Notes under the pieces: generated by a model
What the model was told of the DNA's origin: nothing
Database searches by the model: none
What the model saw: only the letters and a program-made list of their open reading frames with translations
Part shown: piece by piece, positions 11,064-23,895 of the stretch
Position numbering within the stretch: the first letter of the stretch is position 1
Layout of the letters: every line of letters starts with the position of its first letter
Program-made: the position numbers and the translations under genes
Assembly (NCBI RefSeq): GCF_034424155.1
Contig: NZ_CP139992.1
Coordinates: 3,798,012 to 3,862,011 of the forward strand
Length of the DNA: 64,000 nucleotides
Direction of reading: 5' to 3'
Source: Hafnia alvei
GTDB taxonomy: Bacteria > Pseudomonadota > Gammaproteobacteria > Enterobacterales > Enterobacteriaceae

Positions 11064-11830
11064 CCTCTAAGCCCCCACAGCGACATTGCCATCACCACGC
11101 CAATACAGGTCGCTAGCGTCAGCAGCGACGCCATTGCCCAGCGAGCCAAGCCGGTATTTACATGCCCTTTGAACATATCCGCCACCGCATTAATCAAAGG
11201 GAAACCTGGCACCAACAGCAAAACACTCGCCGCCATAGCGATGGTGGATGTTGCTTTAAATGGGTCATATTGGATAAGCAACCCCGATACCGAGGTGGCA
11301 ACAAAAGCAGTGATACAGAAATTAATCTGCGGGTGCATTTGACGCTGAGTCAGTACCTGCCTCACATACATCGCCACGGCGCTGGCAATAAATGCCACCA
11401 AAGATCCATCCCAACCGCCACCGTTGAGTTTGCAGAAACAAGCACAGGACAGTCCAACCATTAAAACCAGCAACCAGCGTGGATAACGCAGCGGTTTGAT
11501 ATGCTCAAAACGCCGATGCACGTCTTTGATATCCAGCAAGTGGTGCTCAGCCATAATCACAATGTGCTGAACCTCAGTCACAACGTGCATATTGATCCCG
11601 CGATCCACATTTTTGCGCGTTGACGTCATGCAGTGACCACCAATAATCGTCGTCAACACCACCGCATTTGCCGAGATTGAGCTTTCAACGCTTTCAGCTC
11701 CAAGCGCAACGCCTAACCGAGATGAAAGCTGTTCAACTAACATGCTTTCGGCACCGTGTTGCAACAAAAAAAGGGCACATTGTATACAGAGCCGAGTAAT
11801 TTCCCTCTGCTTATGAGAATCCACATCCAT
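11054..11830 (-). CDS. yjjP: YjjP, threonine/serine exporter family (ThrE N-terminal half)
   Basis: 258 residues. A soluble N-terminal domain ([45 protein letters not shown]) is followed by about five membrane segments starting near residue 118 ([20 protein letters not shown]). [20 protein letters not shown] is the family signature. It is the first gene of the yjjPB pair and overlaps yjjB by 10 bases. Together they form an inner-membrane exporter for small carboxylates or amino acids; the substrate cannot be told from the sequence. Confidence 0.93.
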   Translation of the reverse strand: MDVDSHKQREITRLCIQCALFLLQHGAESMLVEQLSSRLGVALGAESVESSISANAVVLTTIIGGHCMTSTRKNVDRGINMHVVTEVQHIVIMAEHHLLDIKDVHRRFEHIKPLRYPRWLLVLMVGLSCACFCKLNGGGWDGSLVAFIASAVAMYVRQVLTQRQMHPQINFCITAFVATSVSGLLIQYDPFKATSTIAMAASVLLLVPGFPLINAVADMFKGHVNTGLARWAMASLLTLATCIGVVMAMSLWGLRGWI

Positions 11831-11992
11831 GGTTTTTCCTGATTTTTTTGGTTGTTATACGTTCATTTTTCGCTTAAAAAGAGTGCTTTCATATTCTTAT
11901 CATATTGCTTCAATAACCCCAATAGAGGTGATGCACTTGCCTCATCATGGCGTTATGATTTCGTCATATTCTCGCTCACCACGGATCTCATC

Positions 11993-12607
11993 ATGTTTGA
12001 AACCACGCTGTTTGTTGCGTCTATCGCAACGCTAGGAATGTTATCGCCTGGCCCCGATTTCTTCTTAGTGATCAAAAACGCCTCGCGATACAGGCGTCAG
12101 GCCGGCATGATGACCGCCCTTGGCGTGATCGGCGGCGTAGCAACCCACATGTCGTATTGTGTCGCCGGTCTAGCCGTGGTGATCACCACCACGCCGTGGC
12201 TGTTTAATATTCTAAAATATGCCGGTGCCGCTTATTTAGTCTGGATTGGCATTCATGCCCTCTTTTCCCGTGGCGGCAGCAAGATAAATGTCGATAACCA
12301 AACGCCTCAAGAAGTCAGCCTTAAAAGCGCATTTTTGCAAGGCTATTTGTGTAACTTGCTCAATCCGAAGGCGACATTATTCTTTCTGGCGGTATTCACT
12401 CAGGTATTAGAGGTTAACTCAGGCGTAGGTGAAAAACTGTGGTATGCGGGGATAATTCTGGGTTTATCTTTCATTTGGTGGCCAATGCTGGTAGTGCTGA
12501 TTCAAAGCGCCCCTGTTCGTCTAGCACTGGCAAAAGCACAAAAGATAATCGACCGGCTTTTAGGTGTGATGCTTATTGGGTTAGGCCTGAAAGTGGCCTT
12601 AAGCTAA
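11993..12607 (+). CDS. LysE/RhtB-family amino-acid exporter
   Basis: 204 residues from ATG 11993, an all-membrane protein with about six helices. LGMLSPGPDFFLVIKNA is the LysE/RhtB signature near the N-terminus, and GYLCNLLNPKATLFFLAVF is the second conserved block. A longer in-frame start at 11852 would run through the yjjP promoter region and is rejected. The family exports amino acids such as homoserine, threonine or lysine; the substrate here is unknown. It stands next to yjjPB, another putative small-molecule exporter, in the opposite direction. Confidence 0.85.
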   Translation: MFETTLFVASIATLGMLSPGPDFFLVIKNASRYRRQAGMMTALGVIGGVATHMSYCVAGLAVVITTTPWLFNILKYAGAAYLVWIGIHALFSRGGSKINVDNQTPQEVSLKSAFLQGYLCNLLNPKATLFFLAVFTQVLEVNSGVGEKLWYAGIILGLSFIWWPMLVVLIQSAPVRLALAKAQKIIDRLLGVMLIGLGLKVALS

Positions 12608-12649
12608 GGCTAAATGCCCTCTTTCCGTGCATGAAAGAGGGCGAAAACG

Positions 12650-14536
12650 TTATGCGTCTTTTTGCAGTTCTGGCACATCCTCTTCGTGGATCGTAACCAT
12701 AGGGTCAAGATCAGGAGATTTGCCGTCAATACTTCCGCGCCAGCCGCTTTGCTGAGCGATGGTCAAACGCGCCTTATCCTGCTCAATCGCCTGACTCAGC
12801 ATTTCTTTAGCCCGCTGTAAACTGGCAAGACGGAATTCGGCATCCTCGTAATTTGGCACCGTTTCTTCCAGCATACGTAGGTTATAACGACGGAAAATAT
12901 CTGCCTTTTCGCGAGCCTCGTAGGCCCCACAGCCCAAGTGCTCCAGCACATTGCGTCCAACACGTAGCGATCCTTCAAACAGCTCACGTTCAACGAACTC
13001 CACGCCGCGCTGCCGCAGCTGATAGTAATGATCGACATCGCGCGCGCGCGCAACAATTTTCAGATGAGGGAAATGTTCCTGCGCCAGCTCAGTCAACTGC
13101 AGGTTGGCATCCACGTCATCAATGGCGTTAATTAATACTTTTGCCTTGGCGGCACCCGCCGACTCAAGCAGATCCACGCGGGTTGCATCGCCATAAAACA
13201 CTTTCATGCCAAATTTACGCAGCGTTTCGACATGGTCGGGATCGTGATCTAGCACGACGGTATGCACGTCATTGGCTAATAGCAAACGACCCGCAATCTG
13301 CCCAAATCTGCCGAAACCGGCAATGATCACGCTGGCATTATCATCATCAATAATGTCCTGCGGGCGTTCATCCTGTTTAACGTTTTTCTCCATGCGTGTG
13401 TATATCACCAGCAGGATCGGCGTTACCGCCATGGAAAGCGCAACCGCCAACGTGAGTGATTTTGCCCACTCACCGGGCAAAACACCGGCCATTTGAGCCG
13501 CACCAAACACCACGAATGCAAACTCACTGCCCTGCCCTAATAGCACCGCAAATAACGTTCTCTGCTTACGCGGTACGCCTAAAATCGGCGCGACCAGCCA
13601 CAGCAAAGCCGCTTTTAGGATTAAGAACCCGAACAGCAGCGTCGCAATCAGCAACGGATGGCTAAACAAGGTGCCAAAATCGATCGACATTCCCACGCCG
13701 ATAAAGAATAGCCCCAACAATAGGCCTTTAAACGGCTGGATATCGCTTTCCAGCGCGTGTCGATACTCGGAGCTTGCCAGCAAAACACCGGCCAAAAATG
13801 CGCCCATCGCCATCGACATCCCTGCCATCTCTAGCAGTACACCAAATCCAAACACCAGAAATAACGCCACGGCGCTGAACACTTCACGCATGCCTGAACG
13901 CGCAACAAAATGTAGCAATGGTCGAGTCACGTAACGACCGAGCAAGATAACGATAGCTAAAGCGCCAACCACTTTCGCCGCCGACAGCGCAAATGCGCCC
14001 ATGGTGGTGGTTGCTCCGCTGCTTGCCAGCAGAGGGATCATCGCCACCAGCGGTATCGCCGCAATATCTTGGAATAGCAGAACGGCAAAGGAGGAACGGC
14101 CAATCGGTGATGGGGTCAAGTTGCGCTCATTCATCGCCTGCATCGCAATTGCGGTAGAAGAAAGCGCCAACGTTAAGCCAATCAAGATAGCCACTTGCCA
14201 ACTCAGCCCCAGCAAATAGCAGAACAGGCTTAGTACCAATCCACAGCCGACCATTTGAATACTACCACCGCCGAATACCGAGGCACGCAGCGTCCAAAGG
14301 CGCTTAGGATCAAGCTCAAGGCCAATCACAAACAGCATCAACACCACGCCGATTTCGGCGAAAGTCAGAATAGACTCCGCATCAGAAACCAGCTTTAGCC
14401 CCCACGGGCCAATAATGCAGCCAGCGATCAAATACCCCAGCACCGATCCCAAACCAAGGCGCACCGCAATTGGCACAAACAGCGCCGCAGAGCCGAGATA
14501 AATCAGCCCTTCAATCATCATGCCGTGATTATCCAT
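12650..14536 (-). CDS. kefC: KefC, glutathione-gated potassium/proton antiporter
   Basis: 628 residues starting [15 protein letters not shown]; the ATG at 14536 matches the family start. The N-terminal CPA2 exchanger has 12-13 membrane helices (to about residue 380). A KTN/RCK domain beginning [17 protein letters not shown] binds NAD and glutathione. Glutathione adducts open it, acidifying the cytoplasm to protect against electrophiles such as methylglyoxal. It overlaps kefF by 8 bases, and KefF is its required ancillary subunit. Confidence 0.96.
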   Translation of the reverse strand: MDNHGMMIEGLIYLGSAALFVPIAVRLGLGSVLGYLIAGCIIGPWGLKLVSDAESILTFAEIGVVLMLFVIGLELDPKRLWTLRASVFGGGSIQMVGCGLVLSLFCYLLGLSWQVAILIGLTLALSSTAIAMQAMNERNLTPSPIGRSSFAVLLFQDIAAIPLVAMIPLLASSGATTTMGAFALSAAKVVGALAIVILLGRYVTRPLLHFVARSGMREVFSAVALFLVFGFGVLLEMAGMSMAMGAFLAGVLLASSEYRHALESDIQPFKGLLLGLFFIGVGMSIDFGTLFSHPLLIATLLFGFLILKAALLWLVAPILGVPRKQRTLFAVLLGQGSEFAFVVFGAAQMAGVLPGEWAKSLTLAVALSMAVTPILLVIYTRMEKNVKQDERPQDIIDDDNASVIIAGFGRFGQIAGRLLLANDVHTVVLDHDPDHVETLRKFGMKVFYGDATRVDLLESAGAAKAKVLINAIDDVDANLQLTELAQEHFPHLKIVARARDVDHYYQLRQRGVEFVERELFEGSLRVGRNVLEHLGCGAYEAREKADIFRRYNLRMLEETVPNYEDAEFRLASLQRAKEMLSQAIEQDKARLTIAQQSGWRGSIDGKSPDLDPMVTIHEEDVPELQKDA

Positions 14537-15101
14537 GTGCAGGCTCCTCAACGTCTGATGCCGGTAATTCTGCCTGCGGATGAAGCGCAATATAATTGAT
14601 CAAACGCCGACGATAGCTTTCACTGGCTCGAGCCAACGCCGCTTCGTCGCATGAAAACGTATTATGTTCAGCAAAATAGGGTAGCCAGTTCATGCCGCAA
14701 TAAACTGCCGTTGCCTGAATCGGCTGAGAAAGAATCGGGAAGCCCGGATGGTCACCTAAATCAAAATGATGATCGTTGCCACCGGTGGTGACCGCCCACA
14801 TAAAATCTTTTCCCTCTAACGCTTTGCCGTTATGTCCATATGCCCAACCGTGCTCCAAAACTTTATCGATCCACAGCTTCAACAACGGAGGCATGCTGTA
14901 CCACTGCATCGGGTGTTGCAGGATGATGAGATCGGCCTGACTCAACGCCTGCTGTTCGGCAGCAACGTTAATATTGAAATCAGGATAGAGCTCATACAGT
15001 GAGCGAACTTCAACCTCAGGAATATCGATAACGGCGTCTAACAAACGCTTATTGGCATGCGAATGCCGAGGATAAGGATGGGCGTATATTATCAGGATCA
15101 T
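14529..15101 (-). CDS. kefF: KefF, ancillary quinone oxidoreductase of KefC
   Basis: 190 residues. A flavodoxin-like FMN protein of the NAD(P)H:quinone reductase type: [35 protein letters not shown] and [10 protein letters not shown] bind FMN. It activates KefC and detoxifies quinones in the cytoplasm. First gene of the kefF-kefC pair, transcribed leftward. Confidence 0.95.
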   Translation of the reverse strand: MILIIYAHPYPRHSHANKRLLDAVIDIPEVEVRSLYELYPDFNINVAAEQQALSQADLIILQHPMQWYSMPPLLKLWIDKVLEHGWAYGHNGKALEGKDFMWAVTTGGNDHHFDLGDHPGFPILSQPIQATAVYCGMNWLPYFAEHNTFSCDEAALARASESYRRRLINYIALHPQAELPASDVEEPAHG

Positions 15102-15315
15102 GCGTTTCTCGTTGTGCGAAAGCCTTAATGTATCTTAGACCCAAATATTGATGTCATGGCAGCAATGCAAGCGGTGCTAACAGGAATATTAATCGGTTAA
15201 GGCATCAAAAAACTTAGGGAATTTTCTACGACATAGCATGACAGTTTTAAAAACAAATAAAATCTGAAAATTTTTAACAAGTTGCTCAAGTTTTTGGAAT
15301 GACGAAAACATTAGC

Positions 15316-15344
15316 CAAAAAAAAGCCTGACCGAAGTCAGGCTT
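15316..15344 (-). terminator. carAB terminator
   Basis: On the minus strand AAGCCTGAC, loop, GTCAGGCTT followed by eight or more T residues (plus-strand A run at 15317-15324). Located about 35 bases after the carB stop. The 15102-15377 spacer otherwise shows nothing recognisable. Confidence 0.85.
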
Positions 15345-15377
15345 AGCATTTCAACTCAGAAATTTTTGGCGCCGATA

Positions 15378-18300
15378 TTACCCTTTCAAGCGCGCATGCA
15401 TTTCCTGCACCGACGTTACCTGCTCGGTTGGGTCGGAATTCAGCGCCATCGCGGTAGCAAAACCACCGTTCAGCGTGGTGTCGTAATGCACTTTGTATTG
15501 CAGCGCGCTGCGGCGAATCAACTTGGAGTCTTCAATCGCCTGACGACCTGCGGTGGTGTTCACGATATAGGAATACTCACCGTTTTTGATACGGTCTTGA
15601 ATATGCGGACGACCTTCATGCACCTTGTTGACCAAGCGTGGATTAATCCCTGCTTCGCCCAGAACGATTGCGGTACCGTGGGTCGCATCCAGCTCGAAGC
15701 CTTGTTTCAGCAGTTTTGCCGCCAAATCAACTACGCGGTGTTTGTCGCCTTCACGTACAGACAGTAGCGCACGCCCCGGGGTTTTCACCTTAGACTGGCT
15801 GCCCAGCATCGCTTTAGAGAAAGCTTCCGCAAAGGTGCGGCCAACGCCCATCACTTCACCGGTAGAGCGCATCTCAGGCCCTAAGATGGGGTCAACGCCT
15901 GGGAATTTATTGAACGGTAGCACCACTTCTTTCACTGAGTAATATGGCGGGATAACTTCTTTCGTCACGCCCTGCTGTGCCAACGTTTGGCCTGCCATCA
16001 CACGCGCCGCGACTTTCGCCAGCGGAACACCCGTCGCTTTAGACACAAATGGCACGGTACGTGCCGCACGCGGGTTCACTTCAATCAAATACACTTCGTT
16101 ATCTTTAACCGCGAACTGCACGTTCATCAAACCACGAACGCCGAGCTCCATCGCCAGTTTTTCAGCCTGTACGCGCATCACGTCCTGAATTTCTTGGCTC
16201 AGCGTATAAGCAGGCAGTGAACATGCCGAGTCACCGGAGTGAACACCAGCCTGCTCAATGTGCTCCATAATGCCGCCGATTAATACGCGCTCACCGTCAC
16301 AGATAGCATCAACGTCAACCTCAACCGCATCATCAAGGAAGTGATCCAGCAGCACCGGTGCATCGTTAGACACGCTCACCGCATTTTGGAAGTAACGGCG
16401 CAGGTCGATTTCGTCATACACGATTTCCATCGCGCGGCCACCCAGCACGTAGGATGGGCGAACCACCAGCGGATAACCGATAACAGCGCCCTTCTCGATG
16501 GCTTGCTCGATGGTTGAAACCGTGGCGTTAGCTGGCTGTTTTAAGCCAAGGCGCACAACGGCCTGCTGGAAACGCTCACGGTCTTCAGCACGGTCAATCG
16601 CATCTGGGCTAGTACCGATAACCGGCATACCGGCGGCTTCCAATGCACGAGCCAGTTTCAGCGGCGTCTGACCACCGTACTGCACGATGACGCCCTGTGG
16701 TTTTTCTACCGCCACAATTTCCAGCACGTCTTCTAGCGTAACCGGCTCAAAGTACAGACGGTCAGAGGTATCGTAGTCGGTTGAAACGGTTTCAGGGTTA
16801 CAGTTCACCATGATGGTTTCGTAGCCGTCTTCACGCAGCGCAAGGGACGCATGCACACAGCAGTAGTCGAACTCAATACCTTGACCTATACGGTTTGGAC
16901 CGCCGCCCAGCACGATAATTTTCGGACGGTCGCTGTTTGGATTCGACTCGCACTCTTCTTCATAAGTGGAGTACATGTAAGCCGTGTCGGTGGCAAATTC
17001 TGCCGCACAGGTATCCACACGTTTGTAAACAGGATGCAGATTGTACTTGTGGCGCAGTTTGCGAATTTCAGTTTCAGCCACACCAGCCAGCTTCGCTAAA
17101 CGAGCGTCAGCAAAACCTTTGCGTTTCAATTGGCGTAAGAATTCATGGCTCAGACCATTGATACCCACTTCCGCGACCTGCTCTTCCAAGCGCACCAATT
17201 CTTCGATTTGCACCAAGAACCAGCGGTCGATGTTGGTCAGGTTGAACACGCCGTCAACGGACAGACCTGCGCGGAAAGCGTCGGCGATGTACCAAATACG
17301 CTCAGCGCCAGCATCTTTAAGCTCACGACGGATTTTGGTGAGCGCTTCTGGGTCATCGAGGCTCACTTTAGGGTCGAAGCCCGCAGCGCCGACTTCCAGA
17401 CCACGAAGGGCTTTCTGTAGAGACTCTTGCTGAGTGCGACCAATCGCCATCACTTCGCCGACGGATTTCATCTGCGTAGTCAGACGGTCGTTTGCGCCCG
17501 CAAATTTCTCGAAGTTAAAGCGAGGAATTTTGGTCACAACGTAGTCGATAGACGGTTCAAACGAGGCCGGAGTACGACCGCCGGTGATGTCGTTCATCAG
17601 TTCGTCGAGGGTATAACCCACCGCCAGTTTGGCTGCCACTTTCGCAATCGGGAAGCCAGTCGCTTTGGACGCCAGCGCAGAGGAGCGAGAAACGCGAGGG
17701 TTCATTTCAATGACGATCAGACGGCCATTTTTCGGGTTCACCGCAAACTGCACGTTAGAACCACCGGTTTCTACGCCGATTTCACGCAGTACCGCCATCG
17801 AGGCGTTACGCATGATTTGATATTCTTTGTCGGTCAGCGTTTGGGCCGGTGCCACGGTGATGGAGTCGCCGGTATGAATGCCCATCGCATCGAAGTTTTC
17901 AATCGAGCAAACGATGATGCAGTTGTCGTTTTTATCACGTACCACTTCCATCTCGTACTCTTTCCAACCAATCAGCGACTCATCAATCAGTAGCTCTTTG
18001 GTCGGTGAAAGATCCAGACCGCGCTCGCAAATCTCTTCGAACTCTTCACGGTTATACGCAATACCGCCGCCGGTGCCGCCCATGGTGAATGAAGGACGAA
18101 TAATACATGGGAAGCCAACGTCAGCCGCCACGGCTAAGGCTTCTTCCATCGTATGAGCGATGCCTGAACGTGCGGTGTCGAGGCCAATTTTCTTCATCGC
18201 GATATCGAAACGACGACGGTCTTCGGCTTTATCAATGGCGTCGGCGGTCGCACCAATCATGGTTACGCCAAACTCTTCCAGCACACCTTGGCGCTCTAAC

Positions 18301-18602
18301 TCAAGCGCGCAGTTCAGCGCAGTCTGTCCACCCATGGTAGGCAGAACGGCATCAGGGCGCTCTTTTTCGATGATTTTGCGCACCACTTCCCAGTGAATCG
18401 GCTCGATATAGGTCGCATCGGCCATTTCAGGGTCAGTCATGATGGTGGCGGGGTTCGAGTTCACCAGAATGACGCGGTAACCTTCTTCGCGCAGCGCTTT
18501 ACACGCTTGAGCACCCGAGTAGTCAAATTCACATGCTTGGCCGATAACAATCGGGCCTGCGCCCAGAATCAGGATGCTTTTTATATCAGTACGTTTTGGC
18601 AT
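15378..18602 (-). CDS. carB: CarB, carbamoyl phosphate synthetase large subunit
   Basis: 1074 residues, family length. It uses ammonia delivered from CarA, bicarbonate and two ATP to make carbamoyl phosphate for arginine and pyrimidines. It contains two tandem ATP-grasp halves (for example [14 protein letters not shown] in the first, [14 protein letters not shown] in the second), each with an [13 protein letters not shown] metal-binding strand. A C-terminal MGS-type allosteric domain binds ornithine and UMP. The CarA stop and this start are separated by 18 bases. Confidence 0.98.
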   Translation of the reverse strand: MPKRTDIKSILILGAGPIVIGQACEFDYSGAQACKALREEGYRVILVNSNPATIMTDPEMADATYIEPIHWEVVRKIIEKERPDAVLPTMGGQTALNCALELERQGVLEEFGVTMIGATADAIDKAEDRRRFDIAMKKIGLDTARSGIAHTMEEALAVAADVGFPCIIRPSFTMGGTGGGIAYNREEFEEICERGLDLSPTKELLIDESLIGWKEYEMEVVRDKNDNCIIVCSIENFDAMGIHTGDSITVAPAQTLTDKEYQIMRNASMAVLREIGVETGGSNVQFAVNPKNGRLIVIEMNPRVSRSSALASKATGFPIAKVAAKLAVGYTLDELMNDITGGRTPASFEPSIDYVVTKIPRFNFEKFAGANDRLTTQMKSVGEVMAIGRTQQESLQKALRGLEVGAAGFDPKVSLDDPEALTKIRRELKDAGAERIWYIADAFRAGLSVDGVFNLTNIDRWFLVQIEELVRLEEQVAEVGINGLSHEFLRQLKRKGFADARLAKLAGVAETEIRKLRHKYNLHPVYKRVDTCAAEFATDTAYMYSTYEEECESNPNSDRPKIIVLGGGPNRIGQGIEFDYCCVHASLALREDGYETIMVNCNPETVSTDYDTSDRLYFEPVTLEDVLEIVAVEKPQGVIVQYGGQTPLKLARALEAAGMPVIGTSPDAIDRAEDRERFQQAVVRLGLKQPANATVSTIEQAIEKGAVIGYPLVVRPSYVLGGRAMEIVYDEIDLRRYFQNAVSVSNDAPVLLDHFLDDAVEVDVDAICDGERVLIGGIMEHIEQAGVHSGDSACSLPAYTLSQEIQDVMRVQAEKLAMELGVRGLMNVQFAVKDNEVYLIEVNPRAARTVPFVSKATGVPLAKVAARVMAGQTLAQQGVTKEVIPPYYSVKEVVLPFNKFPGVDPILGPEMRSTGEVMGVGRTFAEAFSKAMLGSQSKVKTPGRALLSVREGDKHRVVDLAAKLLKQGFELDATHGTAIVLGEAGINPRLVNKVHEGRPHIQDRIKNGEYSYIVNTTAGRQAIEDSKLIRRSALQYKVHYDTTLNGGFATAMALNSDPTEQVTSVQEMHARLKG

Positions 18603-18620
18603 TTTATTTATTGCTCCTGA

Positions 18621-19793
18621 TTATTTGGCTGTTCTTGTCATAGTGGTGCGGTAGGTCTGAATCAAATCGATAAAGTGGTCAAACAGCGGCGCAGCATCGT
18701 GCGGCCCAGGGCTTGCCTCTGGGTGGCCTTGGAAACTAAACGCCGCTTTATCCGTGCGATGAATCCCCTGAACCGTGTGGTCAAACAGGGACTTGTGCGT
18801 CACACGCAGTGTATCTGGCAGATTGTCGCCATCAACGGCAAAACCGTGGTTTTGAGCGGTAATCATCACAACGTCTTTATCGAGGTCTTTCACCGGATGG
18901 TTGCCGCCGTGATGGCCCAGCTTCATCTTGATAGTTTTGGCTCCGCTTGCTAGCGCCAGAAGTTGGTGGCCCAAGCAAATACCAAATACTGGAATTTCTG
19001 TATCTAAGAAGGTTTTAATGGCGCGAATTGCGTAATCACACGGTTCTGGGTCACCAGGACCATTGGATAGGAAAATGCCATCGGGATTGAGCTTCAACAC
19101 ATCTTCCGCTGGCGTTTGCGCTGGAACCACCGTTAGGCGGCAGCCTCTATCAACCAGCATGCGTAGGATGTTACGTTTCACGCCATAGTCATAGGCAACA
19201 ACGTGGAATGGCAGCTCTGACTCTTCTTTCGCCGCAGGCAATTCGCCCATCAGCGTCCAACTACCTTGCGTCCAAGAATAAGATTCTCGGGTAGTGACTT
19301 CTTTTGCCAGATCCATGCCTTTTAAGCCTGGGAATGCTTTCGCTTTCTCCAGCGCCAATTGAACATCTGGCTGAGCACCGTCAATGCTACCGGTGATGAT
19401 GCAGCCATTCTGAGCCCCTTTCTCACGCAGTAAACGCGTCAGTTTGCGGGTATCGATATCGGCGATAGCCACAACATTGTGACGTTTGAGGTAATCAGAG
19501 AGGCATTCGGTGCTGCGGTAGTTGCTAGCAATCAGAGGCAAATCGCGAATTATCAGGCCTTGAGCATGAACAGCGGAGGATTCTTCATCAGAGGCGTTAG
19601 TGCCGACATTGCCGATATGGGGATAAGTAAGAGTGACTAGCTGGCGGGAATAGGAAGGATCAGTGAGGATTTCTTGATAACCGGTCATTGACGTATTGAA
19701 GACCACCTCGCCCACCGCCGATCCATCTGCACCAATCGACCGACCGTGAAACTGGGTTCCGTCTTCCAGAACCAATATAGCTGACTTAATCAA
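18621..19793 (-). CDS. carA: CarA, carbamoyl phosphate synthetase small (glutaminase) subunit
   Basis: 390 residues starting at TTG 19793, preceded by GGAGGG six bases upstream. An ATG 27 bases further upstream (19820) would overlap the control region. E. coli carA is known to use a UUG start and the context here is nearly the same, so TTG is preferred. The N-terminal CarA-specific domain is followed by a class I glutamine amidotransferase with the nucleophile in [15 protein letters not shown] and the His/Glu of [11 protein letters not shown]. It supplies ammonia to CarB through the interdomain tunnel. Confidence 0.96.
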   Translation of the reverse strand: MIKSAILVLEDGTQFHGRSIGADGSAVGEVVFNTSMTGYQEILTDPSYSRQLVTLTYPHIGNVGTNASDEESSAVHAQGLIIRDLPLIASNYRSTECLSDYLKRHNVVAIADIDTRKLTRLLREKGAQNGCIITGSIDGAQPDVQLALEKAKAFPGLKGMDLAKEVTTRESYSWTQGSWTLMGELPAAKEESELPFHVVAYDYGVKRNILRMLVDRGCRLTVVPAQTPAEDVLKLNPDGIFLSNGPGDPEPCDYAIRAIKTFLDTEIPVFGICLGHQLLALASGAKTIKMKLGHHGGNHPVKDLDKDVVMITAQNHGFAVDGDNLPDTLRVTHKSLFDHTVQGIHRTDKAAFSFQGHPEASPGPHDAAPLFDHFIDLIQTYRTTMTRTAK

Positions 19794-19803
19794 AACACCC
19801 TCC

Positions 19804-19860
19804 AAAGAATATTCAGTCACATTATTTGCATATTAATGCAGATCATTCGATCTAAATCAA
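19804..19860 (-). promoter_or_regulatory. carAB P2 promoter with ARG boxes
   Basis: On the minus strand TTGATT (19855-19860), 17 bases, then ATTAAT (19832-19837). AT-rich imperfect palindromes resembling ArgR boxes overlap it: CTGCATTAATATGCAAAT and the adjacent TGACTGAATATTC. Layout and sequence closely resemble E. coli carAB P2, which is repressed by ArgR with arginine. Exact operator borders are inferred. Confidence 0.65.
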
Positions 19861-19904
19861 TGCAAAAAACTGCCTTCTTGACTAATTTCCGGCAAATTGC
19901 GCGC

Positions 19905-19933
19905 ATTCTAAAGACGTGATGAATGCTTGTCTA
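19905..19933 (-). promoter_or_regulatory. carAB P1 promoter (sigma-70 type)
   Basis: On the minus strand TAGACA (19928-19933), exactly 17 bases, TAGAAT (19905-19910), each 5/6 to consensus. It sits about 70 bases upstream of P2, the same spacing as the pyrimidine-regulated P1 of E. coli. Confidence 0.65.
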
Positions 19934-20018
19934 CCTGAAAAGATGATTTTTTTGTATTTTTTAAGGCTTAAGAAGAGATTTTACAACGAAGAGGTTAAAA
20001 ACAGGCATTAACTAGAAA

Positions 20019-20034
20019 TAGAAAACGGTTGCCA
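20019..20034 (-). promoter_or_regulatory. PurR-like operator upstream of carAB P1
   Basis: Minus strand TGGCAACCGTTTTCTA fits the PurR consensus ACGCAAACGTTTTCNT at 12 of 15 defined positions. It lies roughly 120 bases upstream of the predicted P1 start, as in E. coli where purines repress carAB through PurR. Confidence 0.5.
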
Positions 20035-20178
20035 GTGTCGTGAATTAGCGGCAATACGTTTATGATGCAATTTTCCTCTGCAAAGGTCAATCACAGTTTC
20101 TCACTAGGTTAATAAAAAGTAAAATAAAGAAACTAATAAGTCATTCACAATAAAAATCATTCCAACCTTACTTTAAAA

Positions 20179-20211
20179 TAAAAAAAATGGATAACACATT
20201 GTTATCCATTT
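20179..20211 (-). terminator. dapB terminator
   Basis: Minus strand AAATGGATAAC, loop aatgt, GTTATCCATTT followed by T residues (plus-strand A run 20179-20187). An 11-bp perfect stem about 50 bases past the dapB stop. It separates dapB from the carAB control region. Confidence 0.85.
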
Positions 20212-20261
20212 AATTTTTAATATTAAAAAAAACATTAAAAGAAGATTTTTACTGATTTTAT

Positions 20262-21607
<1,346 letters not shown>

Positions 21608-23893
21608 ATGTCGTTAGGATCCCCACTCAAGCGGGTGGACGCTGAAGCTAAGGTTACCGGCCACGCTCGCTATACCGACGATCATCAAATGCATGGCATG
21701 CGTTACGCTAAATATGTACGTAGTCCTCTCGCCCATGCTTATGTCACGGCCATTGATACTTATGCGGCACTGGCTTTGCCCGGCGTTGAAGCCGTATTTA
21801 CTTATCAAGATGTGCCTGAATTACGATTCCCCACCGCGGGACATGCTTGGTCACTGGAACCCGCTAAACGAGACGTTGCCGATCGCCAGCTACTCACCCA
21901 ACATGTGCGGCATTATGGCGACGGTGTTGCGATTGTGGTTGCGCGTGATGCGCTAACCGCAGAACGTGCCGCCGCGCTGGTTGAAGTGGCATACCAAGAG
22001 CTGCCGGTGATAACCACCGCACAGGGCGCTTTAGCACCAGACGCACCGCTGATTCATCCAGAAGGCAATACGCTGAAAAAAAGTAATATCAGCGCGAATC
22101 AGCCTAAAGAAGCAATCTCATCGGCTGATTTTCAACTCTCTGCGCATTTTCAAACGCCGGTGATCCAGCACTGCCATATGGAAGGCGTGACCTGTTTTGC
22201 CTATATGGAACAGCCAGATCATATTGTGATTGTCTCCAGCACCCAGATCCCGCAGATCGTGCGCCGTACCGTCGCTCAGGCGCTGGGTATGCCATGGTCA
22301 AACATACGCGTGATCAAGCCTTATATTGGTGGTGGATTCGGCAATAAACAGGACGTACTCGAAGAGCCGATGGCCGCATTTCTCACCCAAAAGATGGGCG
22401 GTATTCCGGTGAAGGTCGAACTCAGCCGTGAAGAGTGCTTTTTCGCTTCCCGCACGCGCCATGCCTTCAGTATCGACGCTGAACTGGGGCTTAATCACGA
22501 CGGTATTTTAACGGGCTATCAGTTGGACGTGCTGTCGAACACCGGCGCTTATGCTTCGCACGGGCATTCCATCGCTTCCGCCGGTGCCAACAAAATCAGC
22601 TATCTCTATCCCCGTAGCGCCTTCGGCTATTCTGCTCTCACGCATTATTCGAACTACCCCGCCGCAGGCGCCATGCGCGGCTATGGCGCACCGCAGGTGG
22701 CTTTTGCACTTGAATGTTTATTAGATGACGCGGCAGAAAAACTGTCTCTCGACGCCGTCGATGTGCGTTTGCTGAATGCGGCACGCAGTGGTGATATCAA
22801 TCCGGTTAACCACAAAAAGATTTATAGCGCGGGACTCGTTGAATGCCTTGAGAAAGGACGCGATCTGTTCGAATGGAACGCCCGTAAGGCCGCCTGTCAA
22901 AATCAAACAGGCGATCTGCGCCGTGGCGTCGGCGTCGCATGTTTTAGCTACGGTTCTAATACTTACCCCGTTGGCGTTGAAATTGCGGGAGCCCGCATGT
23001 TGCTCAACCAAGACGGCACGGTAAATCTGCAAATTGGTGCCACAGAGATCGGCCAAGGTTCAGATACCGTTTTCGCCCAGATGGCCGCCGAAACGCTTGG
23101 CATTCCCTTTGGACATATACGCGTGATATCCACCCAAGACACCGATATCACTGCCTACGACCCCGGCGCATTTGCGTCTCGACAGAGCTATGTTGCCGCA
23201 CCGGCGGTAATGCAAGCGGCAAGCGAATTGCGCAGTAAAATACTGGCTCATGCTGAATTAATTAGCCACCAGCCACAGTGGGGACTCACGTTACTCAACG
23301 GAAATGTGGTGATGGCGGCTCAACCTGAAATGGTACTCATGAGCGTGGCGGAGGTTTCGATGCATGCTTACTACCATCAGGAAATCGGTGCCCAGCTGCT
23401 GGCTGAAATATCCCATAAAACCACCACTAACCCACCGGCTTTTGGCTGCACGTTTGTCGATCTCAGCGTCGATATTCCTCTATGCAAAGTCACCATCAAT
23501 AAGATTATCAACCTGCATGATTCAGGCCGAATTCTTAACCCACAGCTCGCCGAAGGCCAAGTGCATGGCGGAATGGGCATGGGGATCGGCTGGGCTTTAT
23601 TTGAAGAGATGATCATTGATGAAAAAACCGGCGTAGTTCGAAATCCAAACCTGCTGGATTATAAATTCCCCACCATTATGGATCTGCCCGATCTGGAGTG
23701 CGCATTTGTTGAAACCTATGAACCCCAGTCTGCCTACGGACACAAAGCGCTCGGCGAACCGCCAATTATCTCGCCCGCTCCCGCGATTAGAAACGCGATT
23801 CGTATGGCAACCGGCATCCCCATTAACACACTGCCCATCACGCCTAAAACGCTGTTTGCTGAATTCGTTCAGGCCGGACTCATCAGGGAGTAA
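21608..23893 (+). CDS. xdhA: XdhA, molybdopterin-binding subunit of xanthine dehydrogenase
   Basis: 761 residues from ATG 21608, preceded by TAAGGAG eight bases upstream. Longer in-frame starts to 21389 lack family similarity. It belongs to the xanthine oxidase family and resembles E. coli XdhA along its length. Conserved segments are GGGFGNKQDVLEEP, GAMRGYGAPQ, GATEIGQGSDT, GMGIGWALFEEM and KALGEPPIISPA (the LGEPP Glu is the catalytic base at the Mo centre). It probably oxidises a purine (hypoxanthine or xanthine). The three subunits are encoded in order xdhA-xdhB-xdhC. Confidence 0.93.
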   Translation: MSLGSPLKRVDAEAKVTGHARYTDDHQMHGMRYAKYVRSPLAHAYVTAIDTYAALALPGVEAVFTYQDVPELRFPTAGHAWSLEPAKRDVADRQLLTQHVRHYGDGVAIVVARDALTAERAAALVEVAYQELPVITTAQGALAPDAPLIHPEGNTLKKSNISANQPKEAISSADFQLSAHFQTPVIQHCHMEGVTCFAYMEQPDHIVIVSSTQIPQIVRRTVAQALGMPWSNIRVIKPYIGGGFGNKQDVLEEPMAAFLTQKMGGIPVKVELSREECFFASRTRHAFSIDAELGLNHDGILTGYQLDVLSNTGAYASHGHSIASAGANKISYLYPRSAFGYSALTHYSNYPAAGAMRGYGAPQVAFALECLLDDAAEKLSLDAVDVRLLNAARSGDINPVNHKKIYSAGLVECLEKGRDLFEWNARKAACQNQTGDLRRGVGVACFSYGSNTYPVGVEIAGARMLLNQDGTVNLQIGATEIGQGSDTVFAQMAAETLGIPFGHIRVISTQDTDITAYDPGAFASRQSYVAAPAVMQAASELRSKILAHAELISHQPQWGLTLLNGNVVMAAQPEMVLMSVAEVSMHAYYHQEIGAQLLAEISHKTTTNPPAFGCTFVDLSVDIPLCKVTINKIINLHDSGRILNPQLAEGQVHGGMGMGIGWALFEEMIIDEKTGVVRNPNLLDYKFPTIMDLPDLECAFVETYEPQSAYGHKALGEPPIISPAPAIRNAIRMATGIPINTLPITPKTLFAEFVQAGLIRE

Positions 23894-23895
23894 TC

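Noticed and set aside
11852-11992. N-terminal extension of the LysE-type exporter
   Set aside because: The extension reads through the spacer, lacks family similarity, and the conserved start MFETTLFVAS at 11993 gives normal length.
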